Positions 42,591 through 52,915 are shown, numbered from the stretch's first letter. The stretch is DNA of 64,000 bases from Ascarosepion bandense (GCA_037127315.1 JBBBDQ010000750.1:4396001-4460000); one strand, 5' to 3'. Notes: generated from the sequence alone by a model not told the origin. Numbers and translations are program-made.

Positions 42591-43103
42591 TCGTATTTGA
42601 CGAATACATGTTAATATTTTGATTCTTGTTTTTCCATTCCTTTGCAGCCAAACATTCGTTATACTAGCGTCACTGGCGAAGCTTACTGCTTGCACCTGGA
42701 TGAAATGCACATTCAATTAAGAAAAAATTGACTAATAATCATTGGTTAATTGACGATTTTTAATTCGGCTTCATGACAATGACACATAATAGTGCAGAAT
42801 CTTGGAAACCTACGATACAAGGCATTGTCACATATACATATCCTCATGATCTCTCGCCCACTGACTACCACTTTTATAAGAATCTTGAGAAGAAACTGCT
42901 GACACTTTATTCAGAGATTTCTTGGAGTCCAAACTTTTCGAATTTTTACGTAAAGTCATGACTAATCTTGTAACTAGGCGGTAAAATGTATACATGTTTA
43001 GGATTCCTATTTTGACTAATTTAAACACTAATTCAAGAAAAAAAAATGTTGATTCTGAAATTGGACGTTATTTTCCGAATAACCTAATATCTTCTTATAG
43101 TAA

Positions 43104-43352
43104 GTAAGATGGTCGACCGCTAGGTCGAGAGTGACACGAAGGTTTCATTTTCTTTCGCTGCTACCTTGCTGTAGGGATGGGCGCGACTCCTCTCCCTGGA
43201 TTTCTCCACTTACTCTAGATCCTTCTCTTAGTTGCTGAGGGCGTAGCAAAGAGGCGTCGAGTATCATTTTTAAAGTTTTTGGTAAAGGGGTGTAACCAGC
43301 TGGTATTGAACTCACAACCTCACGTACACCCTACCACTGCGCTACGGCTTCC
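43104..43352 (-). mobile_element. SINE-C copy (tRNA-derived) with target duplication
   Basis: On the minus strand 'gccgtagcgcagtggtaggg' (A box) and 'gagttcaataccagctgg' (B box) form a tRNA-like head. A body of about 170 bases follows. 'tatagtaa' at 43,096-43,103 and 43,353-43,360 is the target duplication. This is the only copy in the window. Confidence 0.85.
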
Positions 43353-43979
43353 TATAGTAAATAATTAGTCCTTGATTATTGTCTAATAGTTATTTCATTT
43401 TGTGTTCTGAATCTGCCATCAACACACTGTCGTCTGCGTAGCAGGTGTTATGGTTACGTCTGTCGATAGCGCTACAACAAATTAGGAATTTTTTAGTCTT
43501 TGATCAATAAATATTAATTCCTAATTACTTTTGTTTAGAAAGCAAAGAAAATAACCATTATTTTCTTTAAACTTTGCTTTTGTAATCTAAACACTGATGT
43601 TTTGAAATAACCTATTTTCCATTACATTCCAGACAGATTCAATGCTGAGTTGGTAAAAGAGAATTTTCTAGAATTTTCTGTAACTTTCTAGCAAAAAAGT
43701 GGTATTATAAAAACAGGGAACGTAAGCTCAGCACTTCAGTTTACTTCTAGCTCTCCAAGTTCAGACAAGTTATCGTTCATAGATGCATTCATCACAGATG
43801 ACATCAAGATGTTATAAGCATCCGGCAGACACATCTTGCATCGTCTGTAGTGAATTATCAAGAAATAAGAGGAAAAAGTACTTTGTAACATCTGCTAAAA
43901 TCTGTGAGGCCTACAAAGCATATTTTGGCATGCCTACTGGGGATCAAGGTACCCCATTTCACCTGCGTACCCTGCAAAA

Positions 43980-44217
43980 GAAGAGACGGATTAATACCTT
44001 TCCCAAAAACACTTGGGGAAAAGTATTAATCCGTCTCTTTCTCCCAGATATGGCTTAAATAGCAGGACTGATTGGATTATATAGCCTTGGTTGGCAACCA
44101 GTCTACCGCAGAAAGTAATGGCAACCTACTGTGGGAAAATCTTTTGCCCAGTCGATCATGTCTCGAAAGACATGATCGACCAATCGTGTATAAGCTATGG
44201 AACTTAACTAACCGACT
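43980..44217 (+). mobile_element. SINE-A fragment with foldback 5' end
   Basis: The 3' two-thirds of SINE-A is preceded by its own segment inverted: 'agagacggattaatacc' faces 'tattaatccgtctct' across about 25 bases. The copy probably arose by template switching or an inverted duplication at insertion. Confidence 0.8.
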
Positions 44218-44715
44218 CTGCAAAAGAACTCTACGACTATTATGTGTTTTTTTAAAACTAGTGTTATTGAAAAATATGCGTTAAATATGATTCAACAATC
44301 ACGAATAAGTGGTCACAACATCATGGACGTTTTCTATATATGATCACTGGTAAGAGCCATAAGATCCGGAATATTAGGGATGTTCAGTATTCAAGAATTC
44401 ATATTTTTGTGGCATTTGCTACATTCACTGTTATTCAAAGTTGGAATTTTACGTATCCAGTACAAGATTTTTTGAAATTTCAAAAATCAAGAATGTAATT
44501 CAATTTTTTTTTAACAACACTCGGTGAAACATATTTGTATTTTTATACTCATATTTTGGCCTGTTGCAGGATGGTACAGAGGGAAAATAGATATAGAATT
44601 AGTAATTCCACATACTCGGAGGAAACCAATTAACCGCCTATGCAATTGTTTCTTTTGCATGTTAGACCCTTAAAAACCTCAAGCTGGCAGAATACAGTGT
44701 TATCATATATTCTGA

Positions 44716-44734
44716 CCTATTGTCGTCCATAATC

Positions 44735-44777
<43 letters not shown>

Positions 44778-44896
44778 ATTGTCGTCCATAATAGAGAGAG
44801 AGAGAGAGAGACCTATTGTCGTCCATAATAGAGAGAGAGAGACCTATTGTCGTCCATAAGAGATAGAGAGAGAGAGAGAGAGACCTATTGTCGTCC

Positions 44897-44931
<35 letters not shown>

Positions 44932-44976
44932 ATTGTCGTCCATAATAGAGAGAGAGAGAGAGATCTATTGTCGTCC

Positions 44977-45008
<32 letters not shown>

Positions 45009-45131
45009 ATTGTCGTCCATAATAGAGAGAGAGAGAGAGAGAGACCTATTGTCGTCCATAATAGAGAGAGAGAGACCTATTGTCGTCCATAATAGAGAGA
45101 GAGGAGAGAGAGAGACCTATTGTCGTCCATA

Positions 45132-45165
<34 letters not shown>

Positions 45166-45178
45166 ATTGTCGTCCATA

Positions 45179-45212
<34 letters not shown>

Positions 45213-45215
45213 GCA
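44716..45215. repeat. Hybrid minisatellite: fixed 18-20-bp core with variable (GA)n
   Basis: The core 'cctattgtcgtccataa' recurs about 12 times, each copy separated by a GA tract of variable length (about 10-35 bases). The core is nearly invariant while spacers vary. Frames reading DDNRSLSLSL are translation artefacts. Confidence 0.95.
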
Positions 45216-45239
45216 GGGGAGGAGAGAAACCCATACTAA

Positions 45240-45440
45240 CCCAACCAAAAAGACCTCAGTGGCCTGATAGCTCTCACTAACTCTCTCTCTACTTTCCTTT
45301 TGATGATTTTCGACCAATATATATGGTACTTGGACAAATCCATATCATATTCTGGAGAGGTTTGTTCATCTCCCCAACATCCCCTTTTTAGATACGTACT
45401 TTCGCTAAATCTCGGGTTGTATTATATTCGTTTATGAATA
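45240..45440 (-). repeat. Probable 3' LTR portion of the minus-strand gypsy element
   Basis: Similar to 53,868-54,010. Shared words are 'cactaactctct', 'ctactttc', 'catattctggaga' and 'tattatatt'. Lying on the far side of the RNase H fragment, it fits a degraded 3' LTR whose outer end was replaced by the GA-rich minisatellite. LTR limits are uncertain. Confidence 0.55.
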
Positions 45441-45659
45441 GATATTTCAAAAGTATCGTAAAGTATGTCCATCGGTGAATTAACTTCTATGTTGAATAAT
45501 GTTTCCTTTTGTGCCGAAGACCTTTTAAAGAAAACATATCGCCGATCTTAAATCTTTATCACCGATCTTAAATGATCTGGTAGTTTCAAATTTTCATATT
45601 TTAATTTTGCTTTCGAATTTCAGTGAAGCAACCAGAGTATCTTTAAAATCTTTACTTTT

Positions 45660-45947
45660 CGATATTAATTTGGACACGTCACCTAAGTGATCCAATTTTT
45701 TTGACGATAGATTTCATATTAAAATCATAGTTCAATAAAATTGTAGCCCAACGCTGTTGTGTATTTGCAGTATGAGTGGCGATCCCTTTCTTAGAACCGA
45801 ATATTTTTAATAATGAACGATGATCAGTTTGAAATGTGAATTTTCTTTTTAATGTCATCCTATGAAATTCCTTGACAGCAAAAATTATATTACTTCTTGA
45901 AGCGTAGGCGACTTTTTGCATTGTACTGTTTTCGAATTTATGACCTA
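45660..45947 (-). pseudogene. Ty3/gypsy pol, RNase H part
   Basis: The minus strand encodes GHKFENSTMQKVAYASRS, then EFHRMTLKRKFTFQTDHRSL and LKIFGSKKGIATHTAN, followed by RWATILLNYDFNMK. TDHRSL is the conserved RNase H segment of Ty3/gypsy polyproteins. The frame is open for about 80 codons and then decays. Upstream the reading continues at 51,104 (DASEYDIGAV) across the Helitron insertion. Confidence 0.88.
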
Positions 45948-46026
45948 CTAGCAGTATAGCCCGGCGATGCTCGGGTGTAATGAAAGCTTTAAAACTAATC
46001 CATGATCCTGGAGCTCAGACTCTTTG

Positions 46027-46450
46027 TGTTGTATACCAATAAACAGACAAACACGGGTATATATAAAAATATATGACTTATATTTTTATTGATGAACGAT
46101 GGACCGTGTGGCACAAGGACAGAGAATTGAGAGCGCGCTTCTAATGGGGGTTGACGGGGGGGTCGTATCTGTTGCTCCTCTGGTCTGGTCTGGCTCTCTG
46201 CCTGACTCTGTCTCTCTGCCCAGACTCGTCTGCCGTGAAATCCGTGCCCGAGGTCTTTTTATCTCCGAACCGGTACTTCCGATTTTTGCCTCGCCTACGC
46301 ACGCCCACGTAATTCTCAGAGACACCTTGTTCTGCTTGCCATTTCCGCTACTGCCGGAAATAAGGTCAAACAAACATCCGTTCCTTTCAACGGCCGGAAA
46401 ACGCCCCCGCTTCCTCACTTCCTCGGGTGGGCCTAGATTGTTATATTACA
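46027..46450 (-). repeat. LTR of the nested LTR element (left copy)
   Basis: 424 bases, 'tgttgtatacc' to 'ttatattaca' (TG...CA). It matches 49,050-49,450, with differences mainly in the middle. The target duplication TTTG lies at 46,023-46,026 and 49,451-49,454. An AATAAA-type signal in the minus-strand sense lies near its 3' part. Confidence 0.88.
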
Positions 46451-47012
46451 TTCCTCGCCCACCCATTTTCCAAAATGTTCACCTAAGAACATTTTAAGTG
46501 CAACATCCTCACTCTCCTCCCCATGTCACACAAGCCCTACAATTGTATAAAACATGTGTCGAAACAAACAAAACAACAACAAAAAAAATAGGGGAGCCTA
46601 CATCGGCAACCCAACAATGTTCGTGTCCATCTTGAAAATTGTTCTACCAGCTCGATGTTTCATTGTTCTTTCTTTTTTTTCTTTTTTCCTCCTTTTTTTT
46701 TTTTTAATATCCATTTTCACAGAATTGGGCAAAGTTCTTAAAAATGTTCATTTTCTTTCTCGACTCTGTCCATAAGCGTAGACCCCTCGATGCATAACCC
46801 ACATGATTATAGGCGGTAACCGCGCCCAAGTTTCTAAACTAACATCGAGTAAATGACCTTTGACCAACACCATGCGTGTCTCTGCCTGAGTTTATTGTTA
46901 CCACGTAACCTCATTTAATTTAATTTAATTTCAAACATACTATGTTTGAACACAGAAAAAAAAATGGCCATTATCTGCCGTACATAACATTCATAGTCTG
47001 ACCGAGAAATGT

Positions 47013-47213
47013 TCAATAGAAATTTAAGAAAATTACCCTGATTCCAACGTTAATCCGCATGCAATTTACTTGTGGAGGATTAGAGGTTTCATCTATATTA
47101 TTAAAAAAAAAAAATGGACCCGTGACTCGTAGTTCCTTAGTTTGTACAATGTTTTCCATTCCCTGAACTACTTCCTCTGGATTCGAAACCAAGCATATCT
47201 GATTTGTTGACAT
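47013..47213 (-). CDS. Small frame downstream of the membrane ORF, unknown
   Basis: A 66-codon frame starts nine bases after the stop of the membrane ORF. It has no recognised domain and contains a Phe run from a homopolymer. It may be a continuation of the same protein after a frameshift or a non-coding frame. Confidence 0.25.
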   Translation of the reverse strand: MSTNQICLVSNPEEVVQGMENIVQTKELRVTGPFFFFNNIDETSNPPQVNCMRINVGIRVIFLNFY

Positions 47214-47221
47214 CTCTCTGT

Positions 47222-47461
47222 TTAACGCAGAGACATTTTTGAGTGTCGAACACCTGTTGACCCCGGAGTACTATTCACAACGGATAACTCAATTTCCTTT
47301 CCCGAAGCACTGTTGCTTCTTTTACACTTAAAAATCCGCTTCCTGGCTATTATTCCCAGGATTATTATTACGCCGACCACGCCAGCAATGACTCCTATCG
47401 TCAACTTCTTCGGGAGTTCGTCATATCCTTCACTAAATCTCTCCATATTTATCTGTTCCAA
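47222..47461 (-). CDS. Short ORF with one transmembrane helix in the LTR element
   Basis: 79 codons. Residues about 18-43 (KKLTIGVIAGVVGVIIILG continuing IIARKR) form a strongly hydrophobic helix with Lys before and a basic KR-rich stretch after it, followed by a Ser/Thr-rich tail to the stop. This is the layout of a type I membrane anchor plus short cytosolic tail. Its position near the presumed 3' LTR is where some LTR elements carry an envelope-like gene, but no ectodomain, signal peptide or fusion motif is visible upstream. A captured host membrane-protein exon is equally possible. Start codon uncertain; it may be an exon. Confidence 0.45.
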   Translation of the reverse strand: MEQINMERFSEGYDELPKKLTIGVIAGVVGVIIILGIIARKRIFKCKRSNSASGKEIELSVVNSTPGSTGVRHSKMSLR

Positions 47462-49049
47462 GGTATTTACTAGTTTTCAGAAATTAATATATCTTCAAAA
47501 GATATTTCCCAAGTCACCTAAATGAAAATTCACAGAGGATGTTGAATTGATGGGAACCTGCACAAAAGCATAAAAGTGAAGTACTTTTACGTAAATAAAA
47601 ATAAGTTTTAGATTTTAATTTAATTTTCCCAAATCTCCCCAAATAATCCGATTCCACCATATTGATAACAAAATATCTTTTCAATATCTGACTCATATCG
47701 CGAAACACTGAGACGCGGGTGAATGTTTTAAGAATATATATAATCGGTGTATTCGCAAAGAAATAACCAAACAATGCAGTTGTTTCCAAGCAACGATGTT
47801 GAGATATATTTATAATTGGCGATTTTGTTGGCTGTTGTTAACTGCATAATTAAAAATACACTTTAAAACTCTCGATAACATTTAAGTCATTTCTATGCTG
47901 TAGAAATGTCACGCAAAACACAAACATTTTTAAATTTTGACAATATCTGTGTAAAGATTAGAAATTGACGTTTACGAACGAATTTCGTTGACGAGATCAA
48001 AATTAAAGAACCCTTTCGTTTCTCTGATTTTCCTATTGTGATAGCATTCAGCTATAATTATAATTTGTCAATGTTTACCAATTTTGATTTAGTTCATGCA
48101 ATACAAGGCCAATTGGAGAAAATGGAGAGGGTCATTTTACGCTAATACTCCAATTGGGGAAAGTTTGTGTACGTAGAACATCGATTGTTTTTTTTTTTTA
48201 ATTCGGCTCGAGTACTGATCAGAAAAACTCAACTATTTCAACCATACAACTGACCTTCATAATCACATTGAGAATAGTTGTTCGTCAATATTTCTATTGG
48301 GTTGTCTGAAAAGTTCATGCCGCTTTTTAAGTAAAATTAAGAAAACACAAACCAAAATTATTTCATTAAATATTTATTCTACGAAATATTAACTATTTTC
48401 TTGCACAAACCAAAGAAAACATTGTTATCAACAAGCTAATCCAATTATCCACTTTAACTCACTTCACATATATGGTAAAATATTAACAACAAAAATAAAT
48501 CATTAACTCAGATGCTCCACACCTACAGACAGGCAAATATCTCCTTCTTCCTCCCCGTCAATTTTAACACACCCTCGTCAACTTTAACACCCCACTCCTC
48601 CCCGTCAATTTTAACACCCCCTTCCACCCGTCAACCCCCAAACCTATGCGCTCTCCGCCACTGCTACTCTCTACATGTATTCCTGACCCCCTATCTCTCT
48701 ACCGAACAATCCATTTTTCTCAATGGCAAAAGTATGCATTTTTTTTTTCTAACTGGACTTATTATAAACACGAGCAGAGAACACACACACTATTAAATCA
48801 ATGAGTCACTTACTTTGGCTGACTGTCCATAGTCACTTAGTTGCGCAGCTGCTATATTTTCGTCTTCTTTTTTCTTTTTCTTCCTTCCTCGTTGTCGTCC
48901 GGTTGTTTACTATTTTCGTCTTCTATCCGGTAGTTTTAAGTCCGGAAATTTCAAGTCTGTTGAATTTTCAATTGTTGCCGTGGTAACCCTCGTATCAATC
49001 TGTTTTGTTGTCTCAAAACATCAAGCCACTAGCACCAAAAAGAGAAGTC

Positions 49050-49450
49050 TGTTATATATCAATAAACAACAAACACGCATATATATATAAAAATATAAAG
49101 TTATATTTTTATTAATGACGATGAACCGTGTAGCATAGGGAACAGAGAATTGAGAGAGCGCTCTTCCAAGGTTGACAGGGTGACGGGGGGGTGTCGTCGT
49201 ATCTGTTCTCCCTGACTAGACTGCCGTGAAATCCGTGCCCGAGGTCTTTTTATCTCCAAACCGGTACTTCTGATTTTTGCCTCGCCTACGCACGCCCACG
49301 TAATTCTCAGAGACACCTGTTCTGCTTGCCACTTGTAGCCATTTCCGCTACTGCCGGAAATAAGGTCAAACAAACATCCGTTCCTTTCAACGGCCGGAAA
49401 ACGCCCCCGCTTCCTCACTTCCTCGGGTGGGCCTAGATTGTTATATTACA
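49050..49450 (-). repeat. LTR of the nested LTR element (right copy)
   Basis: 401 bases, 'tgttatatatc' to 'ttatattaca', matching 46,027-46,450. Followed by target duplication TTTG. The divergence from its partner suggests the insertion is not recent. Confidence 0.88.
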
Positions 49451-49758
49451 TTTGGACGTTGGCACGAAAGACTAAAAAGCAATAGTTGTTTCCAGTTAAA
49501 GCGAAACCGTAGACTGAAAGAAAAATGAATGGATGTAAGTCAAATTTTGATTTCCTGCTATCGATATCAAATAAGTTTTTTTCGTCGTAAACTGAATTTT
49601 GAAGGCTAAATAAGTCCTCTGAGTAAATGGTATCATGGCTGAGACTAAGAACTACAATTATACCTACTTAGAGCCAAACCCGAAGCAAAAACTAAAATGA
49701 AAGAGCCGAAAAAATACAGACAGATAAACAGACACACACATCTTGCCTTATATATATA

Positions 49759-50167
49759 TTGAACATTATTTTTACCGATACTTGTATTTAAGTAGATATT
49801 CTGTTTTTAATTAAACAGTATTTTTATATTTATATCTATCGGCCTGATTATTTACGATAAATTTTTTATTACGAAAATGTGTGCTCTCCAGCAGGATTCG
49901 AACCTGCGACCCCTATTACATAGGGGAAGCATACCATTTGATCTGGTACCGTCTTGACCACTCGACCATGGATAGCCTCTTGATCAGACGAGGTTTTTAT
50001 CATGCTTATATAACAATTTTCGATTTACCGTAAACAAGCATATCTGCTCTGAAATGTATCGTAATGTCAACAAATGTAAACATTAAACATTATTTTTAAA
50101 TTTATATATTTATAATTAAAAACAGAATATCTACTTAAATACGAGTATCGGTAAAACTAATGTTCAA
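49759..50167. mobile_element. TIR element with tRNA-like core (copy A)
   Basis: Left end 'ttgaacattatttttaccga' and the right end inverted pair over about 55 bases, including 'gtatttaagtagatattctg' on the left. On the minus strand the centre holds a type II tRNA-like sequence (next entry). There is no transposase. The same architecture, with related TIRs and the tRNA in the same place, is at 5265-5730. A lone TIR-like end lies at about 36,580-36,660. Confidence 0.75.
49888..49981 (-). tRNA. tRNA-like sequence in a TIR element (type II, probably pseudo)
   Basis: On the minus strand, acceptor strands GCTATCC and GGAGAGC pair at six of seven positions. An A-box-like 'tggtcgagtggtcaagacg' is present. 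Anticodon stem TACCA/TGGTA encloses a loop reading GATCAAA (TCA at the anticodon positions, but position 33 is A rather than U). A long variable arm 'cttcccctatgtaatagggg' and a canonical T arm 'gcaggttcgaatcctgc' follow. The long variable arm points to a Ser, Leu or Sec-type ancestor. The missing U33 argues against a working tRNA. Confidence 0.65.
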
Positions 50168-50231
50168 AATATTCATTACAAATTGTCGGTTGCTTATAAC
50201 CAAATTTCGTTAAAAATTCGTTAATTTCTGT

Positions 50232-50234
<3 letters not shown>

Positions 50235-50277
<43 letters not shown>

Positions 50278-50410
50278 TATATATTGTCATCCTCAGACAG
50301 ATCTGTTTCGCCGTATCACAGCTCATCAGTACGGTTAGACTCCTATTGCTTTTTTACCCAGGGTTGAAACCCGACCGAAATGGCGTCAGTCGGCGACTCT
50401 ACCCCTGGTA
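50235..50410 (-). mobile_element. SINE-D copy: tRNA-like head, hammerhead, (TA)n
   Basis: The minus strand reads 'ggggtagagtcgccgactga' (end of A-box region), 'cgggtttcaaccctgggt' (B box), linker, hammerhead (50,291-50,334), then a (TA)n tract of about 40 bases. This is the most complete intact example of the family order. Confidence 0.85.
50291..50334 (-). ncRNA. Type I hammerhead ribozyme in SINE-D
   Basis: Minus strand: CCGUA, CUGAUGAG, CUGUGAUACGG (4-bp helix II with one G-U), CGAAA, ACA-GAUC-UGU (helix III with the A15.1-U16.1 pair counted), GUC triplet, UGAGG. All core bases are present. Helix I has one G-A mismatch. Confidence 0.85.
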
Positions 50411-50419
50411 TATTGTAAG

Positions 50420-50745
50420 AAATATTCTCTCGCAAATTGCTCGAATTTCGGGCCAGAAAAAGAAAAATGCTGACAACTCGCCGGTCCAATCTCGCCAACT
50501 GCTATCCACCTAACCAGTTAAACCTCCTCTTTGCTTCGAGAACGACTGCTTTTATCGGCCGATCAATTTTTTCCATTGGCCGACAACACAGAGAGGACGC
50601 CAAAGATTTGCATACACTCCCATAGCGACTCCTGCGGCGGACCTGTTTTGGGTATGTAATTTTCTTTTTCGCCGCATTTTACGTCGTAGTATTAACGCGA
50701 CGCGCTGTCGCTTGGTTTGACGAGGTAAGTCGCCGTTTTCTTCGC
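50420..50745 (+). other. Unique CG-rich segment inside the Helitron
   Basis: Unlike its surroundings this piece is rich in CG dinucleotides and matches no repeat in the window. It contains an octamer-like 'gatttgcat' near 50,607 and a good splice-donor context, 'gacgaggtaagtcg', near 50,717. A plus-strand frame of 62 codons has no recognised domain. Captured host promoter or exon sequence is possible, but this is inference. Confidence 0.4.
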
Positions 50746-51103
50746 TATATATATATATATATATATATAATTGATTTTCTGCACTATTTTAAGAACTGCA
50801 ACCTTGAAACTTCTGAATATCGTTTCTTATGTCTTTGTCTATGAGAGTAACAAATTTCATTAAAATCGGACCACTTCTTCTATAACCTGATTTTTTCGAT
50901 TATCGATTTTCGATATTTATCGGGGGTACCTCGACACAAAACCTAGCTAAGAACACTTGCAGACGCCTATAGTACAACTGCGTAAATTTTCAAGAAAATC
51001 GGTTCAGCCGTTTCGGAGTCTATAGGTAACGGACACAGACACATACAGACACACACACACATACACACACGCAGACAAAGTTCCATTTATAAATAATTTT
51101 ATA

Positions 51104-51420
51104 TTACCGCTCCTATGTCGTATTCGCTCGCGTCCAAACCTACTATTATTTATGGCTGCGGGTTGTAATAATATCTCTGAAGTTAGTAGCTTTTCAATTC
51201 CTTCAAAAGATTTTTAACATTCAGCCGACCAATTATATTTTGTACTTTTCTTAAGTAAATTATTCAGAGGTGCTTGCAATATGTACATATTTGGCACATA
51301 AATATTATAATAATTGGCTCATCTGAGAAATGATTGTAGGGTCACCAAGTTTGTCGGGGGAGGCATTTCTTAAATGACACTAGCTGTAGCGGGATCTGGC
51401 CTTCTTCACTTTTCGTCGAT
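51104..51420 (-). pseudogene. Ty3/gypsy pol, end of RT
   Basis: The minus strand encodes an RWANYYNIYVPNMY-like block, then PLNNLLKKSTKYNWSAEC, FEGIEKLLTSEILL and DASEYDIGAV. The last block is the start of RNase H, cut by the Helitron and resumed at 45,947. Confidence 0.85.
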
Positions 51421-51676
51421 TCAGTCAGTCAAGTGCCATACGTGATACACGCTTGGGCGATCATGTCTCGAAAGAGGCATGACTGACTGGGCAGAAGATT
51501 ATCCCGCAGTAGTTTGCCATTGCTTTCTGCGGTAGACTGGTTGCCGACCAAGGCTATAGAACCCAATCTGTCCTGCTATTTAACACATAACTGGAAAGAA
51601 GAGACGGATTAATACCTTTCCCAAGGGCATTTGCGCGTAAGTGAATACAATGGATTCAACTAGAATTCGAATCCTA
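51419..51676 (-). mobile_element. SINE-A copy in gypsy RT, 5'-truncated at the B box
   Basis: 3' end, TTTC-type hairpin and body are complete. The tRNA-like head is missing upstream of 'ggattcgaattctag'. Confidence 0.85.
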
Positions 51677-51850
51677 TCCCTAAAGAAATGGCATTTTTGT
51701 TCACTGATTTTAAATCCGTAATCAGGTAGACTCTGAAAGACTTGTTAAATCCGTTTTATGTTCTGAATTTTCATAGCGCTCTTAAGTATGTCATCTATGT
51801 AATTGACAGTACCGTTTAGTCTAGCCAACATGGTATCCTTTTACACTGAA
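51677..51850 (-). pseudogene. Ty3/gypsy pol, RT catalytic part
   Basis: The minus strand encodes LARLNGTVNYIDDIL followed by FQSLPDYGFKISEQKCHF. YIDD is the RT catalytic box and KISEQKCHF the conserved segment after it. A stop and SINE insertions on both sides disable it. Confidence 0.88.
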
Positions 51851-52098
51851 GGGTCAGTCAGTTAATTGCCATACGTGATACACGCTTTGGGCGATCATGT
51901 CTCGAAAGAGACATGAATGACTGGGCAGAAGATTATCCCGAAGTAGGTTGCCATTGCTTTCTGGTTGCCAGCCAAGGCTATATAACTCAATCTTTTCTAT
52001 TATTTAACCAATATCTGGAGAGAAGAGACGGGTTAATACCTTTCCTAAGGGTATTTGTGCGTAAGTGAATGCAAGAAATTAAATGGAATTTGAACTCG
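51851..52098 (-). mobile_element. Second SINE-A copy in gypsy RT, truncated at the same point
   Basis: Same orientation and nearly the same 5' truncation (at 'gagttcaaattccat') as the copy at 51,419-51,676. The two flank a 174-bp piece of RT. Confidence 0.85.
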
Positions 52099-52560
52099 TA
52101 AAATTGTAGAGTCCTTTATGTGTATTAATAGTCAAATACTTCTGACATTTCTCATCTACTTCAATTTGAAGATATGCCAGGTGAATCTTTGAAAAAACAA
52201 AACAAAACATAAAACACCATTTAATTTGGTAAATATATCTTCTGGAGTTGGGAGGGGATATACGTGCGGGAGGAAACAATAATTCAATCCAGTCGAAAAA
52301 TTTGCACATTTCTTATTATTTTTCCTTCTAACATAAACATCTGGCGTAGATCATTCAAAATAATCTATTTTTAAAAAAAAATAACTGCAGTTTTCTAACC
52401 TATCAAGGCTCCAGTGCAGAAAAATATATATTTCTGTTCAGCTTAAAACTGGTATCACATTTTCTTTTAATGTAAAAATGCCTTTGACTTTGTACATTTT
52501 CCCAACTTCTTCGAGAAAATATTTGTGAATTATTTATCTTTTTTTTAGCTTACTCGGTGT
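52099..52560 (-). pseudogene. Ty3/gypsy pol, N-terminal RT
   Basis: The minus strand encodes FSKIHLAYLQIEVDEKCQKY and LTINTHKGLYNF, the conserved RT block containing the first catalytic Asp region (here altered, AYLQ after a lost DLA segment). Frameshifts are present upstream. Confidence 0.82.
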
Positions 52561-52739
52561 TTCTTTAGCTGTACTTTATTCTCTGAAGAACAATTAACTT
52601 TTCCACAGAAGGAACTAATCGGCCAATTCCATGGTTCAAATAATTCTTGCCAATCAACGCTTAGTAAATTCTACTTGAAAGTTTTTAACATCTACTTTTT
52701 TAGTTTTACCGTTTTACCCGCAAGAGTGATGTTGCACGT

Positions 52740-52915
52740 AATTTTCTTGCGAAAAATTAATTTCCTGTCCGATATTCCTCTTGCCACTTTCCCGATTTTT
52801 TCAAGTTAGTCTTGTCAATTCTCTCCCAAGTTCGTTCATCAATAATTGTAATATCGCTACCAGTGTTTAATAGAAACCCTACCGTACCGTTATTCATTTT
52901 ACTCTCGGGAATTTT
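52740..52915 (-). pseudogene. Ty3/gypsy aspartic protease remnant
   Basis: The minus strand reads TVGFLLNTGSDITIIDERTW. This is the retroviral-type protease active-site segment, but the catalytic Asp of D-T/S-G is Asn here (NTGSD), so it is inactive. The frame breaks soon after. Confidence 0.78.

Larger units (their letters stand above)
46451..49049 (-). mobile_element. Internal region of the nested LTR element
   Basis: 2.6 kb between two LTRs. No reverse transcriptase, integrase or gag zinc knuckle could be recognised in any frame, so the element looks non-autonomous or strongly decayed. Minus orientation is suggested by a PBS-like TGGTGCTAGTGG 11 bases inside the right LTR, a purine-rich stretch next to the left LTR, and the only protein-like frames. 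Orientation remains tentative because 'aaaaagagaag' beside the right LTR could be a polypurine tract in the other sense. Confidence 0.6.
45948..51103 (-). mobile_element. Helitron inserted in gypsy pol, itself hosting several elements
   Basis: The left end is CTAG then 'cagtatagcccggcgatgct' (inverted 3' end). The right part (about 50,769-51,103) matches the 5' module of the 577-bp Helitron, with terminus TA instead of TC. Flanks A (45,947) and T (51,104), when joined, restore the gypsy reading frame GAV-I-GHKF. Interior order: 3' module, LTR element (46,027-49,450), rest of 3' module, TIR element (49,759-50,167), SINE-D and a unique CG-rich piece (50,420-50,745), then 5' module. No Helitron proteins were seen. 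Alternatively two Helitrons were joined at (TA)n. Confidence 0.7.

Noticed and set aside
49888..49981. Functional selenocysteine tRNA (TCA at anticodon positions)
   Set aside because: Position 33 is not U, the stem lengths do not match tRNA-Sec, and the sequence lies inside a repeat element.
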